A stretch of DNA of 13,361 nt from contig JAAKFB010000023.1 of the NCBI GenBank assembly GCA_011065235.1, positions 1-13,361 of the forward strand, given 5' to 3'. The DNA comes from Chlamydiota bacterium. GTDB lineage: Bacteria > Chlamydiota > Chlamydiia > Chlamydiales > Rhabdochlamydiaceae. Below the pieces are notes generated by a model that did no database searches, had not been told where the DNA came from, and worked only from the letters and a program-made list of their open reading frames with translations. Positions 1 to 6,767 of this stretch are shown piece after piece. Each line of letters starts with the position of its first letter. The stretch's first letter is position 1. The position numbers were made by a program, and so were the translations under genes.

Positions 1-368
1 CCTTGCTCGATTCCACGCTTAAGTGCCATCGGATTAGCTCCTGCAGTCACGTTGCGCAAACCTTCATTGTAGATCGCTTCGGCCAAGACAGTCGCAGTCG
101 TGGTTCCATCACCGGCTTTATCAGCCGTTTTGTTGGCCACTTCTTTGACCATTTGAGCGCCCATGTTCTCATGCTTGTCTTCGAGCTCAATTTCTTTCGC
201 AACAGTCACACCGTCTTTTGTGACTTGAGGAGGGCCGTACGATTTGTCGATCACGACATTGCGCCCTTTAGGTCCGAGAGTGACTTTAACAGCAGAAGAT
301 AGGATTGCGACCCCTGTTTTAATCTTCTGTCTTGCTTCTTCTTTGAATTTAATGTCTTTTGCAGCCAT
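1..368 (-). CDS. groEL: GroEL (Hsp60 chaperonin), N-terminal 122 residues; 3' end outside window
   Basis: This is the large chaperonin subunit, which forms the ATP-driven double-ring folding chamber capped by GroES in the cytoplasm. The visible N-terminus starts MAAKDIKFKEEARQK and continues with the family blocks VKVTLGPKGRNVV, ENMGAQMVKEVA and the ATP-binding DGTTTAT, all intact, so it should be an active copy. The start at 368 is supported by AAGGAG at 377-382, which overlaps the groES stop codon; only 12 nt separate the two genes, indicating a groES-groEL operon and translational coupling. Known of the phylum: Chlamydiae carry several groEL paralogues, and the copy linked to groES is the canonical one. 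It is truncated only by the window edge. Regulation is expected through the CIRCE site upstream of groES. Confidence 0.97.
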   Translation of the reverse strand, partial: MAAKDIKFKEEARQKIKTGVAILSSAVKVTLGPKGRNVVIDKSYGPPQVTKDGVTVAKEIELEDKHENMGAQMVKEVANKTADKAGDGTTTATVLAEAIYNEGLRNVTAGANPMALKRGIEQ

Positions 369-380
369 TGATGATTCTCC

Positions 381-695
381 TTAATTTTCTACAATTGCAA
401 TAATATCGTCTGCTTTGACGATGATGTATTCTTCATCATCAATGCTCACTTCCTGAGCGGCATACTTGTCCATTAGAATGGTGTCACCAACGGAAACAGG
501 AACCGGGATTTCTTTTCCGTCTTTTGTCTTTGAGCCTGTTCCGATAGCAACAACAGTCGCTGTTTCTTGCTTCTGCTTTGCGCTGTCGGGAAGGATGATG
601 CCGCCTTTAGTGGTTTCCTCTTCTTCAGTCCGTTTTGCAACCACGCGGTTTCCGAGCGGTTTTAAAGAAATTTTTTTCGCCATTTTTTGTGTCAT
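381..695 (-). CDS. groES: GroES (Hsp10 co-chaperonin)
   Basis: This is the co-chaperonin lid of GroEL. The 104-residue product contains the usual KPLGNRVVAKR N-terminal strand, the mobile loop (TKGGIILPDSAKQK) that contacts GroEL, the GTGSKTKDGKEIPVPVSVGD roof region and the EYIIVKADDIIAI C-terminus. An in-frame GTG at 701 would add two residues, but the ATG at 695 is preceded by AAGGAG with a 5-nt spacer, so MTQKMAKKI is the preferred start. A further ATG four codons in (MAKKI) is possible. It is the first gene of the groESL operon. Its leader is about 200 nt long and contains a large palindromic repeat (751-875) between promoter and start codon. Confidence 0.97.
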   Translation of the reverse strand: MTQKMAKKISLKPLGNRVVAKRTEEEETTKGGIILPDSAKQKQETATVVAIGTGSKTKDGKEIPVPVSVGDTILMDKYAAQEVSIDDEEYIIVKADDIIAIVEN

Positions 696-750
696 AAACA
701 CTCCTTACATTCAGTTGGAAAAAATTTGATGTATACCAGGCTCCGTCAGC

Positions 751-875
751 TTTTGTGAATTTGGACTGGCTGCGACTTTGCCAAATCACCCCTCCTCGTC
801 ACCCTTCCCTATTGGGAATGGTGCTCCTCGTTCGTATCAATTTGGCTTTGTCTCTCCAAGTCCAAATTCACAAAA
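751..875. repeat. 125-bp imperfect palindromic element in the groE leader
   Basis: Perfect 17-bp outer arms, TTTTGTGAATTTGGACT at 751-767 and its reverse complement at 859-875, enclose 91 bp. Inside, GAC-NNN-GCCAAAT recurs in inverted orientation in both halves, and TTCCC-TATT-GGGAA (805-818) forms a hairpin at the centre. The whole stretch is therefore one long dyad. It lies downstream of the groE promoter and upstream of groES, so it should be transcribed as a large stem-loop. It shares CTGGCTGCG and CAAATCACCCCTC exactly with the larger element at 11636-12141, so it is probably a MITE-like or REP-like repeat family rather than a groE-specific regulator (inference). No gene is credible in 696-998. 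Confidence 0.8.
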
Positions 876-903
876 CCTTCCTGCACGCGGTATCAATTCT
901 AAG

Positions 904-932
904 ATTGTACAACAGCGGCTATTTTTTGACAA
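904..932 (-). promoter_or_regulatory. sigma70/sigma66-type promoter of groESL
   Basis: Reading the minus strand, TTGTCA (932-927), a 17-bp spacer and TACAAT (909-904) form a near-consensus promoter. Transcription would start near 897, giving a leader of about 200 nt before groES. The CIRCE operator ends 6 bp upstream of the -35 box. No other comparable promoter was seen in the interval. Confidence 0.82.
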
Positions 933-938
933 TAGCAC

Positions 939-965
939 TTAGCACTAACGCGAAAAGAGTGCTAA
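939..965. promoter_or_regulatory. CIRCE operator (HrcA-binding inverted repeat)
   Basis: TTAGCACTA-N9-GAGTGCTAA matches the CIRCE consensus TTAGCACTC-N9-GAGTGCTAA with a single mismatch in the left arm and exact N9 spacing. CIRCE is the operator of the heat-shock repressor HrcA, which uses GroEL as a co-regulator. It sits immediately upstream of the groES promoter and 66 bp before the pepF start on the other strand, so HrcA could in principle affect both directions, although no good forward promoter is visible. Confidence 0.95.
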
Positions 966-1031
966 AAAAATTTATCGATTGACCTGAGCTCCAAAAATTT
1001 GAATAATGAACACAAATTTTACGAGATCATG

Positions 1032-2852
1032 ATGACAGAAGTTGCAGAAGCGATCAAAGAACGAGAAGAAGTCCCCGACAGTGACAAATGGAATGTAGAA
1101 GCCCTTTTCCCCACGCTCAGCGCCTGGGAAGAGGATATGCACAGTATCTGCCGTCCCGACCAAAAACCCCACTGGCCTGAATTGGCGGCATTTAGAGGAA
1201 ACCTTGGCGAAGGGGCTCAAACACTTAACGAATTTTTTACTTTAACTTTTGATTTGGAGCGCAAGCTTTCCAAACTCTTCACATATGCCCATATGCGCCA
1301 CGACGAAGATCTTGCCGAAGAAGAGCATAAGAAAGCCCACAGCCTTATTTCGATTTACTATCACGATTTTGGGCAAGAGCTCTCATGGGCAGAACCGGAA
1401 ATCCTCGCTCTCCCAGATGAAACGATCCAATCTTACCTCAAAGACCCTCTCCTCAAGGATTATCACTTCCATTTGGAGCAAATCATCCGCTTGAAACCCC
1501 ATGTTCTGTCTTCTGATAAGGAAGAGCTTCTTGCGATGGCAGGCAAGGCCCTCGGAACGCCTGTCGTGGCATTTAGTGCATTAAACAATGCCGACCTGAA
1601 ATTCCCTCCCGCCATTGACAAAGAGGGGAATCCCCAGGAAGTGACCCATGGAAAATACTCCCGTTATTTGCGCACTCAAGACCGAGAGCTGAGACAAAGT
1701 GCTTTCCAGTCGCTTCATAATACCTTTTTGGGATTTGAAAATTCGATTTGTGAATTATTCAATGGACATATCCAAAAACACGTCTTCAACGTACGCGTAA
1801 GCGAGCATAAATCGTGCCTGGACGCTGCTCTTTTTCCCAATCAAATCGATACACAAGTGTATTCCAATCTGATTGAAACCGTGCGGGAAAATTTGCCAGT
1901 GCTCCACCGTTACATGGGAGTGCGCAAAAAAGCCCTGGGTGTTGATACTCTCCATCTCTATGATGTTTACGTACCGCTTGTTGAAAATGTCGATTTCAAA
2001 TACGACTATGAAACTGCAGAATCGATGGTTGTCGAATCGGTGGCACCTCTCGGAATAGAGTACCAGCAAATCCTCAATAATGGGCTAAAAACCCATCGTT
2101 GGGTCGATCGCTACGAAAACATGCGCAAGCGTTCGGGAGCTTACTCGACGGGGTGCTATGATGGCATGCCCTACATCTTAATGAATTTTCAGGGAACCTT
2201 TAATGATCTCATGACCCTTGCACATGAAGCGGGACATAGCATGCATTCCCACTTCAGTCATACAAACCAACCCTATCAATACAGCAGTTACCCCATTTTT
2301 CTTGCAGAAGTGGCCTCCACATTCAACGAAGAGTTGATGTTTCATCATCTGATGCAACAGGACCTTACAAATGAGCAAAAAGCCTTCCTCATCAATCAAA
2401 AAATCGAAGACATTCGCGCCACCTTTTTCCGGCAAACGATGTTTGCTGAATTCGAATTGATGATGCACCAATTTGCTGAGAAAGATATACCTCTCACACC
2501 TGGCTTCATTAAGCAGCAATACCGCAAACTCAATCTCGATTATTTTGGCCCAGAGGTAGAAATTGACAGTGAGATCGATATTGAGTGGGCACGGATTCCC
2601 CACTTCTACAACAATTTCTACGTCTATCAATATGCAACGGGAATTAGTGCTGCACATGCCCTTTTTGAACGGGTGATGCAAGAAGGGGAAAGTGCATGCA
2701 GCGCCTACCTCAAATTTCTTTCTTCAGGGAATAGTAACTATCCGCTTGACTTATTGGAGCAAGCTGGAGTAAACATGCGGCAGAAGCACCCAATCGAGGC
2801 CACGATCAAACAGTTTGATCATCTCGTTGGGCAGCTCTCACAACTCTTATAA
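1032..2852 (+). CDS. pepF: Oligoendopeptidase F, M3B family zinc metallopeptidase
   Basis: This is a cytoplasmic zinc endopeptidase that degrades short peptides. With the ATG at 1032 it has 606 residues, the usual PepF length. The zinc-binding HEAGH motif is at residues 398-402 (H398 and H402 ligands, E399 the base), and the third ligand is the glutamate of AEVASTFNE (E426). The N-terminus (KEREEVPDSDKWNVEALF) is the typical start of the domain. The frame is open to a TTG at 999 and has ATGs at 1029 and 1032. GAG at 1023-1025 lies 6 nt before 1032, so 1032 is preferred, but the Shine-Dalgarno is weak and 999 or 1029 remain possible. It is divergent from groES and followed 3 nt later by ptsH, probably as one transcript. 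Confidence 0.95.
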   Translation: MTEVAEAIKEREEVPDSDKWNVEALFPTLSAWEEDMHSICRPDQKPHWPELAAFRGNLGEGAQTLNEFFTLTFDLERKLSKLFTYAHMRHDEDLAEEEHKKAHSLISIYYHDFGQELSWAEPEILALPDETIQSYLKDPLLKDYHFHLEQIIRLKPHVLSSDKEELLAMAGKALGTPVVAFSALNNADLKFPPAIDKEGNPQEVTHGKYSRYLRTQDRELRQSAFQSLHNTFLGFENSICELFNGHIQKHVFNVRVSEHKSCLDAALFPNQIDTQVYSNLIETVRENLPVLHRYMGVRKKALGVDTLHLYDVYVPLVENVDFKYDYETAESMVVESVAPLGIEYQQILNNGLKTHRWVDRYENMRKRSGAYSTGCYDGMPYILMNFQGTFNDLMTLAHEAGHSMHSHFSHTNQPYQYSSYPIFLAEVASTFNEELMFHHLMQQDLTNEQKAFLINQKIEDIRATFFRQTMFAEFELMMHQFAEKDIPLTPGFIKQQYRKLNLDYFGPEVEIDSEIDIEWARIPHFYNNFYVYQYATGISAAHALFERVMQEGESACSAYLKFLSSGNSNYPLDLLEQAGVNMRQKHPIEATIKQFDHLVGQLSQLL

Positions 2853-2855
2853 TTT

Positions 2856-3134
2856 ATGCCTATTAAAGAAAAAGATTCGTTCATCGTCGTCAATGAAAAA
2901 GGGTTGCACACGCGTCCTTCAACAGAACTTGTCAAATGTGCCTCCAAATACAAATCAGACATCAATCTGGTCTATCAAGACCTCCGCGTCAATGCGAAGT
3001 CCCTCCTCGGAATCCTCATGTTGGCGGCAGCCAAAGGGGCTAAGATCCGGATCGAAGCTGAAGGGGGCGATGCAAGGGATGCCATTCAAGCGATCCGCAC
3101 CCTCGCTGAGAACAAATTCAACATTAAGTACTGA
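2856..3134 (+). CDS. ptsH: HPr phosphocarrier protein of the PTS
   Basis: HPr carries a phosphoryl group from Enzyme I to EIIA proteins, or, in bacteria with a reduced PTS, acts as a regulatory switch. The 92-residue protein has the active-site histidine in GLHTRPSTELVK (H18) and the regulatory serine in VNAKSLLGILML (S49, equivalent to Ser46 of classical HPr), followed by LAAAKGAKIRIEAEG. Both phosphorylation sites are intact. The start codon lies 3 nt after the pepF stop with no clear Shine-Dalgarno, suggesting translational coupling. In Chlamydia, as recalled, ptsH lies beside ptsI. Here Enzyme I is not adjacent and the partner is a peptidase gene. No convincing terminator follows. Confidence 0.93.
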   Translation: MPIKEKDSFIVVNEKGLHTRPSTELVKCASKYKSDINLVYQDLRVNAKSLLGILMLAAAKGAKIRIEAEGGDARDAIQAIRTLAENKFNIKY

Positions 3135-3170
3135 GCCTGAGTCATTTAAAAAGCGGGCTTAAGTTTTTAA

Positions 3171-3199
3171 TTGATATTAATGAGGTTTTTTGTTAATAT
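3171..3199 (+). promoter_or_regulatory. Candidate promoter of the F-box gene
   Basis: TTGATA (3171-3176), a 17-bp spacer and TAATAT (3194-3199) sit in the AT-rich gap between ptsH and the F-box gene. The -35 matches consensus at five of six positions and the -10 at four. The composition makes chance matches likely. Confidence 0.4.
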
Positions 3200-3233
3200 T
3201 ACTATTAATCTTATATTAATAAGGGCGTAAAAA

Positions 3234-3917
3234 ATGGCTTTAAATTCAATTTCAGCTTTGCCTGAAGAAACGTTATTTGGGGTGTTCTCTTACCTAGGCC
3301 CAAAAGACCTTGGAAGGTGTAGGGGAGTAAATAAAGAATGGATGGCAGTGGCTAGTGATTCATCATTATGGCGTCCTATTATTGAAAGAATGAAGTTGAA
3401 ACCCTTTACTCTGGATGAAAAACCCCTAAAAACCTTTATTAAGGAAATAAATTCCTATGATGGGGTGGTTGAATCATATGATGAACTAATAAATAAACTA
3501 AAAGAGTATATAGATAAGTTGTCGTCAGAGAGAAGAGGTTGTTTTATCTGTCGTTTTGATATAAAGAATGGCATTAGGATAACTCATTCTATTGGAAATC
3601 AGTCAAATACTGATTATGTCGTAACTAGATTTATCGGGAGATTACCAGATAATTTCGGACATAAGAGAATACCTACAAATAATTTTGTCACGCGAGATTC
3701 TAACTTTAGTTATCTAATTTCTGAATCTTATCCTAATGGCAAGGGACCGAGTGATGGAATAATAGATATATTTAATCCAATTATAAATAAAAAAATCATT
3801 CAACTTGAGAAATTAACTCCACCTAAAGTAAAAAATAATCTTTCTAGACAATATTTTTCTTACCTGGCAGTGTCAATAACTGTGGCAGCATGTTCGTATT
3901 TTGCAATGATGAACTAA
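3234..3917 (+). CDS. F-box domain protein with C-terminal hydrophobic tail (candidate effector)
   Basis: The 227-residue protein opens with a recognisable F-box at about residues 7-50: ALPEETLFGVFSYLGP, then KDLGRCRGVNKEW and DSSLWRPI. In eukaryotes this fold binds Skp1 and recruits substrates to SCF ubiquitin ligases; in intracellular bacteria it marks secreted effectors that use the host ligase. The middle (about 70-200) shows no LRR, WD40 or other repeat that I recognise, so the target-binding part is unknown. Residues about 207-226 (YFSYLAVSITVAACSYFAMM) form one hydrophobic helix at the extreme C-terminus, suggesting tail anchoring to a membrane. There is no N-terminal signal peptide. 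AAGGG lies 8 nt before the ATG. The gene is visibly more AT-rich than its neighbours, consistent with acquisition or relaxed composition. It ends with zero gap against the convergent DUF151 gene. Confidence 0.82.
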   Translation: MALNSISALPEETLFGVFSYLGPKDLGRCRGVNKEWMAVASDSSLWRPIIERMKLKPFTLDEKPLKTFIKEINSYDGVVESYDELINKLKEYIDKLSSERRGCFICRFDIKNGIRITHSIGNQSNTDYVVTRFIGRLPDNFGHKRIPTNNFVTRDSNFSYLISESYPNGKGPSDGIIDIFNPIINKKIIQLEKLTPPKVKNNLSRQYFSYLAVSITVAACSYFAMMN

Positions 3918-4325
3918 TTACTCTTCAATAGGAACAGCGCTCTCGAGGACTTCTTTATCGCAATAGAGGGGCGCATTGAGCATGAGCGACAGGGTGAGGC
4001 AGTCGCTGGGACGGGCATCAATCTCGAGAATATGCTGCTCATCTCCGATTTGCTGCTCTAGAAAAAGCCTGGAAAAGTAGATCGTATCTTCAATGCGGTT
4101 GATCACCACTTGCTTCAACCGAATGTCCAAGCCATTGAAAATAAAATCAAGGAGATCATGCGTGTAGGGACGGGGATGAGGCTCCTGGGTGAGCAGCATC
4201 TGAAGATTTTTACCAACAAGGGGATCGGTGTAGATTGCAAATTGCTTTTGCTCTGTACCGAGTATGATCACCGTGTAGGCCCGTGATTGCATGATTTTTT
4301 TAAACGAAATGGGAACTAGTTCCAT
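3918..4325 (-). CDS. Bifunctional nuclease (BFN/DUF151) family protein
   Basis: This 135-residue protein matches the DUF151/BFN domain over its whole length: an N-terminal strand ending in ILGTEQKQFAIYTDP, the conserved PRPYTHDLLDFIF helix, VVINRIEDTIYFSRLFLEQ and the signature IDARPSDCLTLSLMLNAPLY, with a final helix VLESAV. Some plant and bacterial members have reported RNase/DNase activity, but the role in most bacteria is unsettled. GAGGA at 4331-4335 overlaps the rpiA stop codon and lies 5 nt before the ATG, so it is translated as the second gene of an rpiA-DUF151 pair. Its stop codon is directly adjacent to the stop of the convergent F-box gene. Confidence 0.88.
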   Translation of the reverse strand: MELVPISFKKIMQSRAYTVIILGTEQKQFAIYTDPLVGKNLQMLLTQEPHPRPYTHDLLDFIFNGLDIRLKQVVINRIEDTIYFSRLFLEQQIGDEQHILEIDARPSDCLTLSLMLNAPLYCDKEVLESAVPIEE

Positions 4326-4333
4326 GTTTGTCC

Positions 4334-5017
4334 TCAGTTGATGACGCGCGCAGATCCATCGGAATTACCAACGACAACGCGCTTTGCTAAATGAAAGAAA
4401 AATCCTGTCTGCACAACGCCTGGATTTTGCAAAATCTCAAGATGGACTTTTTCTGGATCATCAAGAGGAGAGGGGAATGCGATGTCGAGGATCCAGTTGT
4501 GATTGTCAGTTACGTAATCCTTTCTCCACTGTCCCTTGAATCCTAAGTCCGCAAGTTGCTTGCGTGTTGCCTCAGCGCAGAAAGGAACGATTTCAACGGG
4601 AAGCAGGGCCTTGCCAAGCTTTTCGACGAGCTTGCTCTCATCGGCAATCACGATCATCTCTTTGCTCATATTGGCAATGATCTTTTCACGCACAAGTGCT
4701 CCACCGGCCCCTTTAATGAGCCGTTTTTGAGCATCCACTTCATCGGCACCATCGACCGTGAGATCGAGCGCTGTGATGACGTTGATATCGAGAAGGGGAA
4801 TTCCCCCTTCTTGTGCCATTTTCTCTGACACGCTGGATGTCGCCACCGCTTGAATTTTTAAGCCGTTTTGACACTTTTCAATGAGATGCTCAATGAAATG
4901 CGTGGCTGTAGAGCCTGTTCCCAGGCCCACATGCATCCCATCTTGCACAAATTCAAGTGCTTTTTTGCTTGCGGCATCCTTTGCTTTGTCTCGAGACATA
5001 TTTGTATATATAGTCAT
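4334..5017 (-). CDS. rpiA: Ribose-5-phosphate isomerase A
   Basis: RpiA interconverts ribose-5-phosphate and ribulose-5-phosphate in the non-oxidative pentose phosphate pathway. With the ATG at 5017 it has 227 residues. The phosphate-binding loop GLGTGSTA is at 31-38. Catalytic residues D89 and D92 (VDGADEVD), K102 (LIKGAGGA) and E111 (VREK) have exactly the spacing of D81/D84/K94/E103 in the E. coli enzyme, so it should be active. The frame is open to a TTG at 5035, and another ATG lies at 4999 (MSRDKAKDAA). None has a strong Shine-Dalgarno, so the start is uncertain by a few codons. It is divergent from the small unknown gene at 5083 and followed 8 nt later by the DUF151 gene. Confidence 0.96.
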   Translation of the reverse strand: MTIYTNMSRDKAKDAASKKALEFVQDGMHVGLGTGSTATHFIEHLIEKCQNGLKIQAVATSSVSEKMAQEGGIPLLDINVITALDLTVDGADEVDAQKRLIKGAGGALVREKIIANMSKEMIVIADESKLVEKLGKALLPVEIVPFCAEATRKQLADLGFKGQWRKDYVTDNHNWILDIAFPSPLDDPEKVHLEILQNPGVVQTGFFFHLAKRVVVGNSDGSARVIN

Positions 5018-5082
5018 TTTTTCAGATTGTTGCAAAATAATATTCTAGGCGATAGGCTGAGGCGTTACTAGGAGTGTGAAAA

Positions 5083-5385
5083 ATGGTCTCATTACCAGAG
5101 AATAAGAACAAGAAAAAAACGATTGCTGAAGAGAGCCTGAAGACAAAAAAGGCACGAGAAAAACTGCTTAAGCGTTTCGAGACGATGGACGCGAAAATAA
5201 CCAAAGAAGCTCTCGAGAGAAAAACCATTGAAATTCACCGTTGGATCTCCCGCCACGCGGACCGGCGCATTACTCTCAAGGACAAAACAATCTCCCTTTT
5301 TGATGAAAATCAAAATGCTGTGGAAATTTCTCTAAAAGTCTCTAAACTTGCTGAAAAAATCCAGATGGGTAAGCTTTCAGAATAA
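5083..5385 (+). CDS. Small highly charged protein of unknown function
   Basis: This 100-residue protein is not recognised. It has a Lys-rich N-terminal half (residues 8-48, with KNKKKT and KARKLL-like basic helix character), then a part with alternating charged and hydrophobic residues (KTISLFDENQNAVEIS). It has no cysteine, signal peptide or membrane segment, and is predicted by eye to be mostly helical and cytoplasmic. A good Shine-Dalgarno (AGGAG, 5070-5074, 8 nt spacer) supports the start and a real gene. It lies 25 nt upstream of tyrS on the same strand and probably shares its transcript. The basic N-terminus could bind nucleic acid, but that is speculation. Confidence 0.7.
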   Translation: MVSLPENKNKKKTIAEESLKTKKAREKLLKRFETMDAKITKEALERKTIEIHRWISRHADRRITLKDKTISLFDENQNAVEISLKVSKLAEKIQMGKLSE

Positions 5386-5410
5386 TGATCCGTTCGGTAT
5401 GATTGTTTAG

Positions 5411-6688
5411 ATGTCACAAAATGTAATATCTTATCTTAAAGAACGGGGTTTTGTTGATGCTCTGACCAGTGAGGACATCGAAAAGCTCTGTGAAAAACCA
5501 ATCAAAGTCTATGTGGGATTCGACCCCACTGCAGATAGCCTACATTTGGGCAATATGATTGGAATCATGGCCCTTGCCCACTTTCAGCGCTTTGGACACA
5601 CGCCCGTCGTCCTTTTAGGAGGGACAACAGGACGGATTGGCGATCCTTCCGGCAAGAGCGTGGAACGCCCGCTACTCGACGCCGATTCCCTCCTCAATAA
5701 TGTCCACAATATTCGGTTGCATTTTGAGCAGGTCCTCGATTTTGAAGGTGCATTGCCCACCCCGCTCATTGTCAATAATGACGAGTGGTTTCGCAGTTTT
5801 GGAGTGGTTGATTTCTTACGAGAAGTGGGAAAGCACTTCCGCATCGGTCCCATGCTTGCCAAAGAGAGTGTGCGGGCCCGTTTTGAGTCCGAAGAGGGGA
5901 TGAGCTTCACTGAATTTAGCTATCAATTGATCCAAGCGTATGATTTCTACTATTTGAATGCAGAGCATGATGTGGTTCTCCAAATGGGCGGAAGCGATCA
6001 ATGGGGCAATATCACAGCCGGTACCGAGCTGACGCGTAAACTGACAGGGCGCACTGTCTATGGGCTCACCTGGCCCCTTTTAACTCGCAGCGATGGGAAA
6101 AAATTTGGCAAAACCGAAGAGGGGGCGATTTGGCTCTCTTCCAAAAAGTGCTCTCCTTATCAGTTTTATCAGTATTTGGTGCGGATGCCCGATGGCGATG
6201 TGATCCGCATGATGAAAATGCTCACTTTTATGGAGCTTGAAGAAATCAATGAGATGGAAGCCGAGATGAAAAAACCCGGCTATGTGTCGAATACGGCACA
6301 AAAGCGGCTCGCTGAAGAAGTGACCCGCATTCTTCATGGGGATGAAGGGGTAAAAAAAGCACTCAAAGTTACCGAAGGGGCGGCTCCTGGAAAAGAGGCT
6401 ATTCTCGATGCAGACGTACTGGGTGAAATCGCTCAAGATATGCCCAGCATTTCGCTTTCCGTTAAAGAAGTGGTGGGACTGCGCTATGCCGATCTCGCTG
6501 TCGTTTCAGGTCTGCTCGCGAGCAAGGGGGAGGCCAACCGGCTCGTGAAGAATGGGGGCGCCTATCTCAACAACCGCAAAATTACCGATCCAGGTCATTC
6601 AGTCTCCGATCACGATCTCATTGAGGGCAAATTCCTCCTTCTTGGCGCTGGCAAGAAGAAAAAGGTCCTCATCAAAATTAAGATTTAG
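5411..6688 (+). CDS. tyrS: Tyrosyl-tRNA synthetase
   Basis: This is a class I aminoacyl-tRNA synthetase that charges tRNA-Tyr. The 425-residue protein has the tyrosine/ATP-binding FDPTADSLHLGN segment (the HIGH-equivalent HLGN at 45-48), VVLLGGTTGRIGDPSGKS, the substrate-binding GSDQWGNI, and the KMSKS-equivalent KFGKT at 231-235. The C-terminal part from about residue 355 (LASKGEANRLVKNGGAYLNN) is an S4-type RNA-binding domain. Length and domain order are those of the bacterial TyrS subgroup. The ATG at 5411 has no clear Shine-Dalgarno. It is probably cotranscribed with the small gene at 5083. No convincing terminator follows. Confidence 0.97.
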   Translation: MSQNVISYLKERGFVDALTSEDIEKLCEKPIKVYVGFDPTADSLHLGNMIGIMALAHFQRFGHTPVVLLGGTTGRIGDPSGKSVERPLLDADSLLNNVHNIRLHFEQVLDFEGALPTPLIVNNDEWFRSFGVVDFLREVGKHFRIGPMLAKESVRARFESEEGMSFTEFSYQLIQAYDFYYLNAEHDVVLQMGGSDQWGNITAGTELTRKLTGRTVYGLTWPLLTRSDGKKFGKTEEGAIWLSSKKCSPYQFYQYLVRMPDGDVIRMMKMLTFMELEEINEMEAEMKKPGYVSNTAQKRLAEEVTRILHGDEGVKKALKVTEGAAPGKEAILDADVLGEIAQDMPSISLSVKEVVGLRYADLAVVSGLLASKGEANRLVKNGGAYLNNRKITDPGHSVSDHDLIEGKFLLLGAGKKKKVLIKIKI

Positions 6689-6730
6689 AACATTTTATTT
6701 TATCTTGCGTTAATTTTTCAGATTTTTTAG

Positions 6731-6761
6731 CCTAGTGGTTCTTAAATTTTAGAACCTAAGG
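6731..6761 (+). promoter_or_regulatory. Inverted repeat that could sequester the ankyrin gene's ribosome-binding site
   Basis: GGTTCT-N8-AGAACC (6737-6756) is a near-perfect 20-bp palindrome; its middle AAATTT is also symmetric, with one mismatch pair. Beyond it, CCT at 6731-6733 can pair with the AGG of the Shine-Dalgarno AAGG (6758-6761), which lies 6 nt before the ATG at 6768. It could be an RNA hairpin limiting translation or a DNA operator. Confidence 0.4.
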
Positions 6762-6767
6762 TAAAAG

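Noticed and set aside
926..931. Perfect TTGACA on the plus strand as a pepF -35 box
   Set aside because: No -10-like hexamer at 16-18 bp downstream; the same bases serve as the minus-strand groE -35 region.
755..982. 75-codon open frame between groES and pepF
   Set aside because: It covers the palindromic repeat, the groE promoter and CIRCE, and has no family resemblance.
3135..3180. Rho-independent terminator after ptsH
   Set aside because: Possible stems are only about 4 bp, although T-rich sequence follows.
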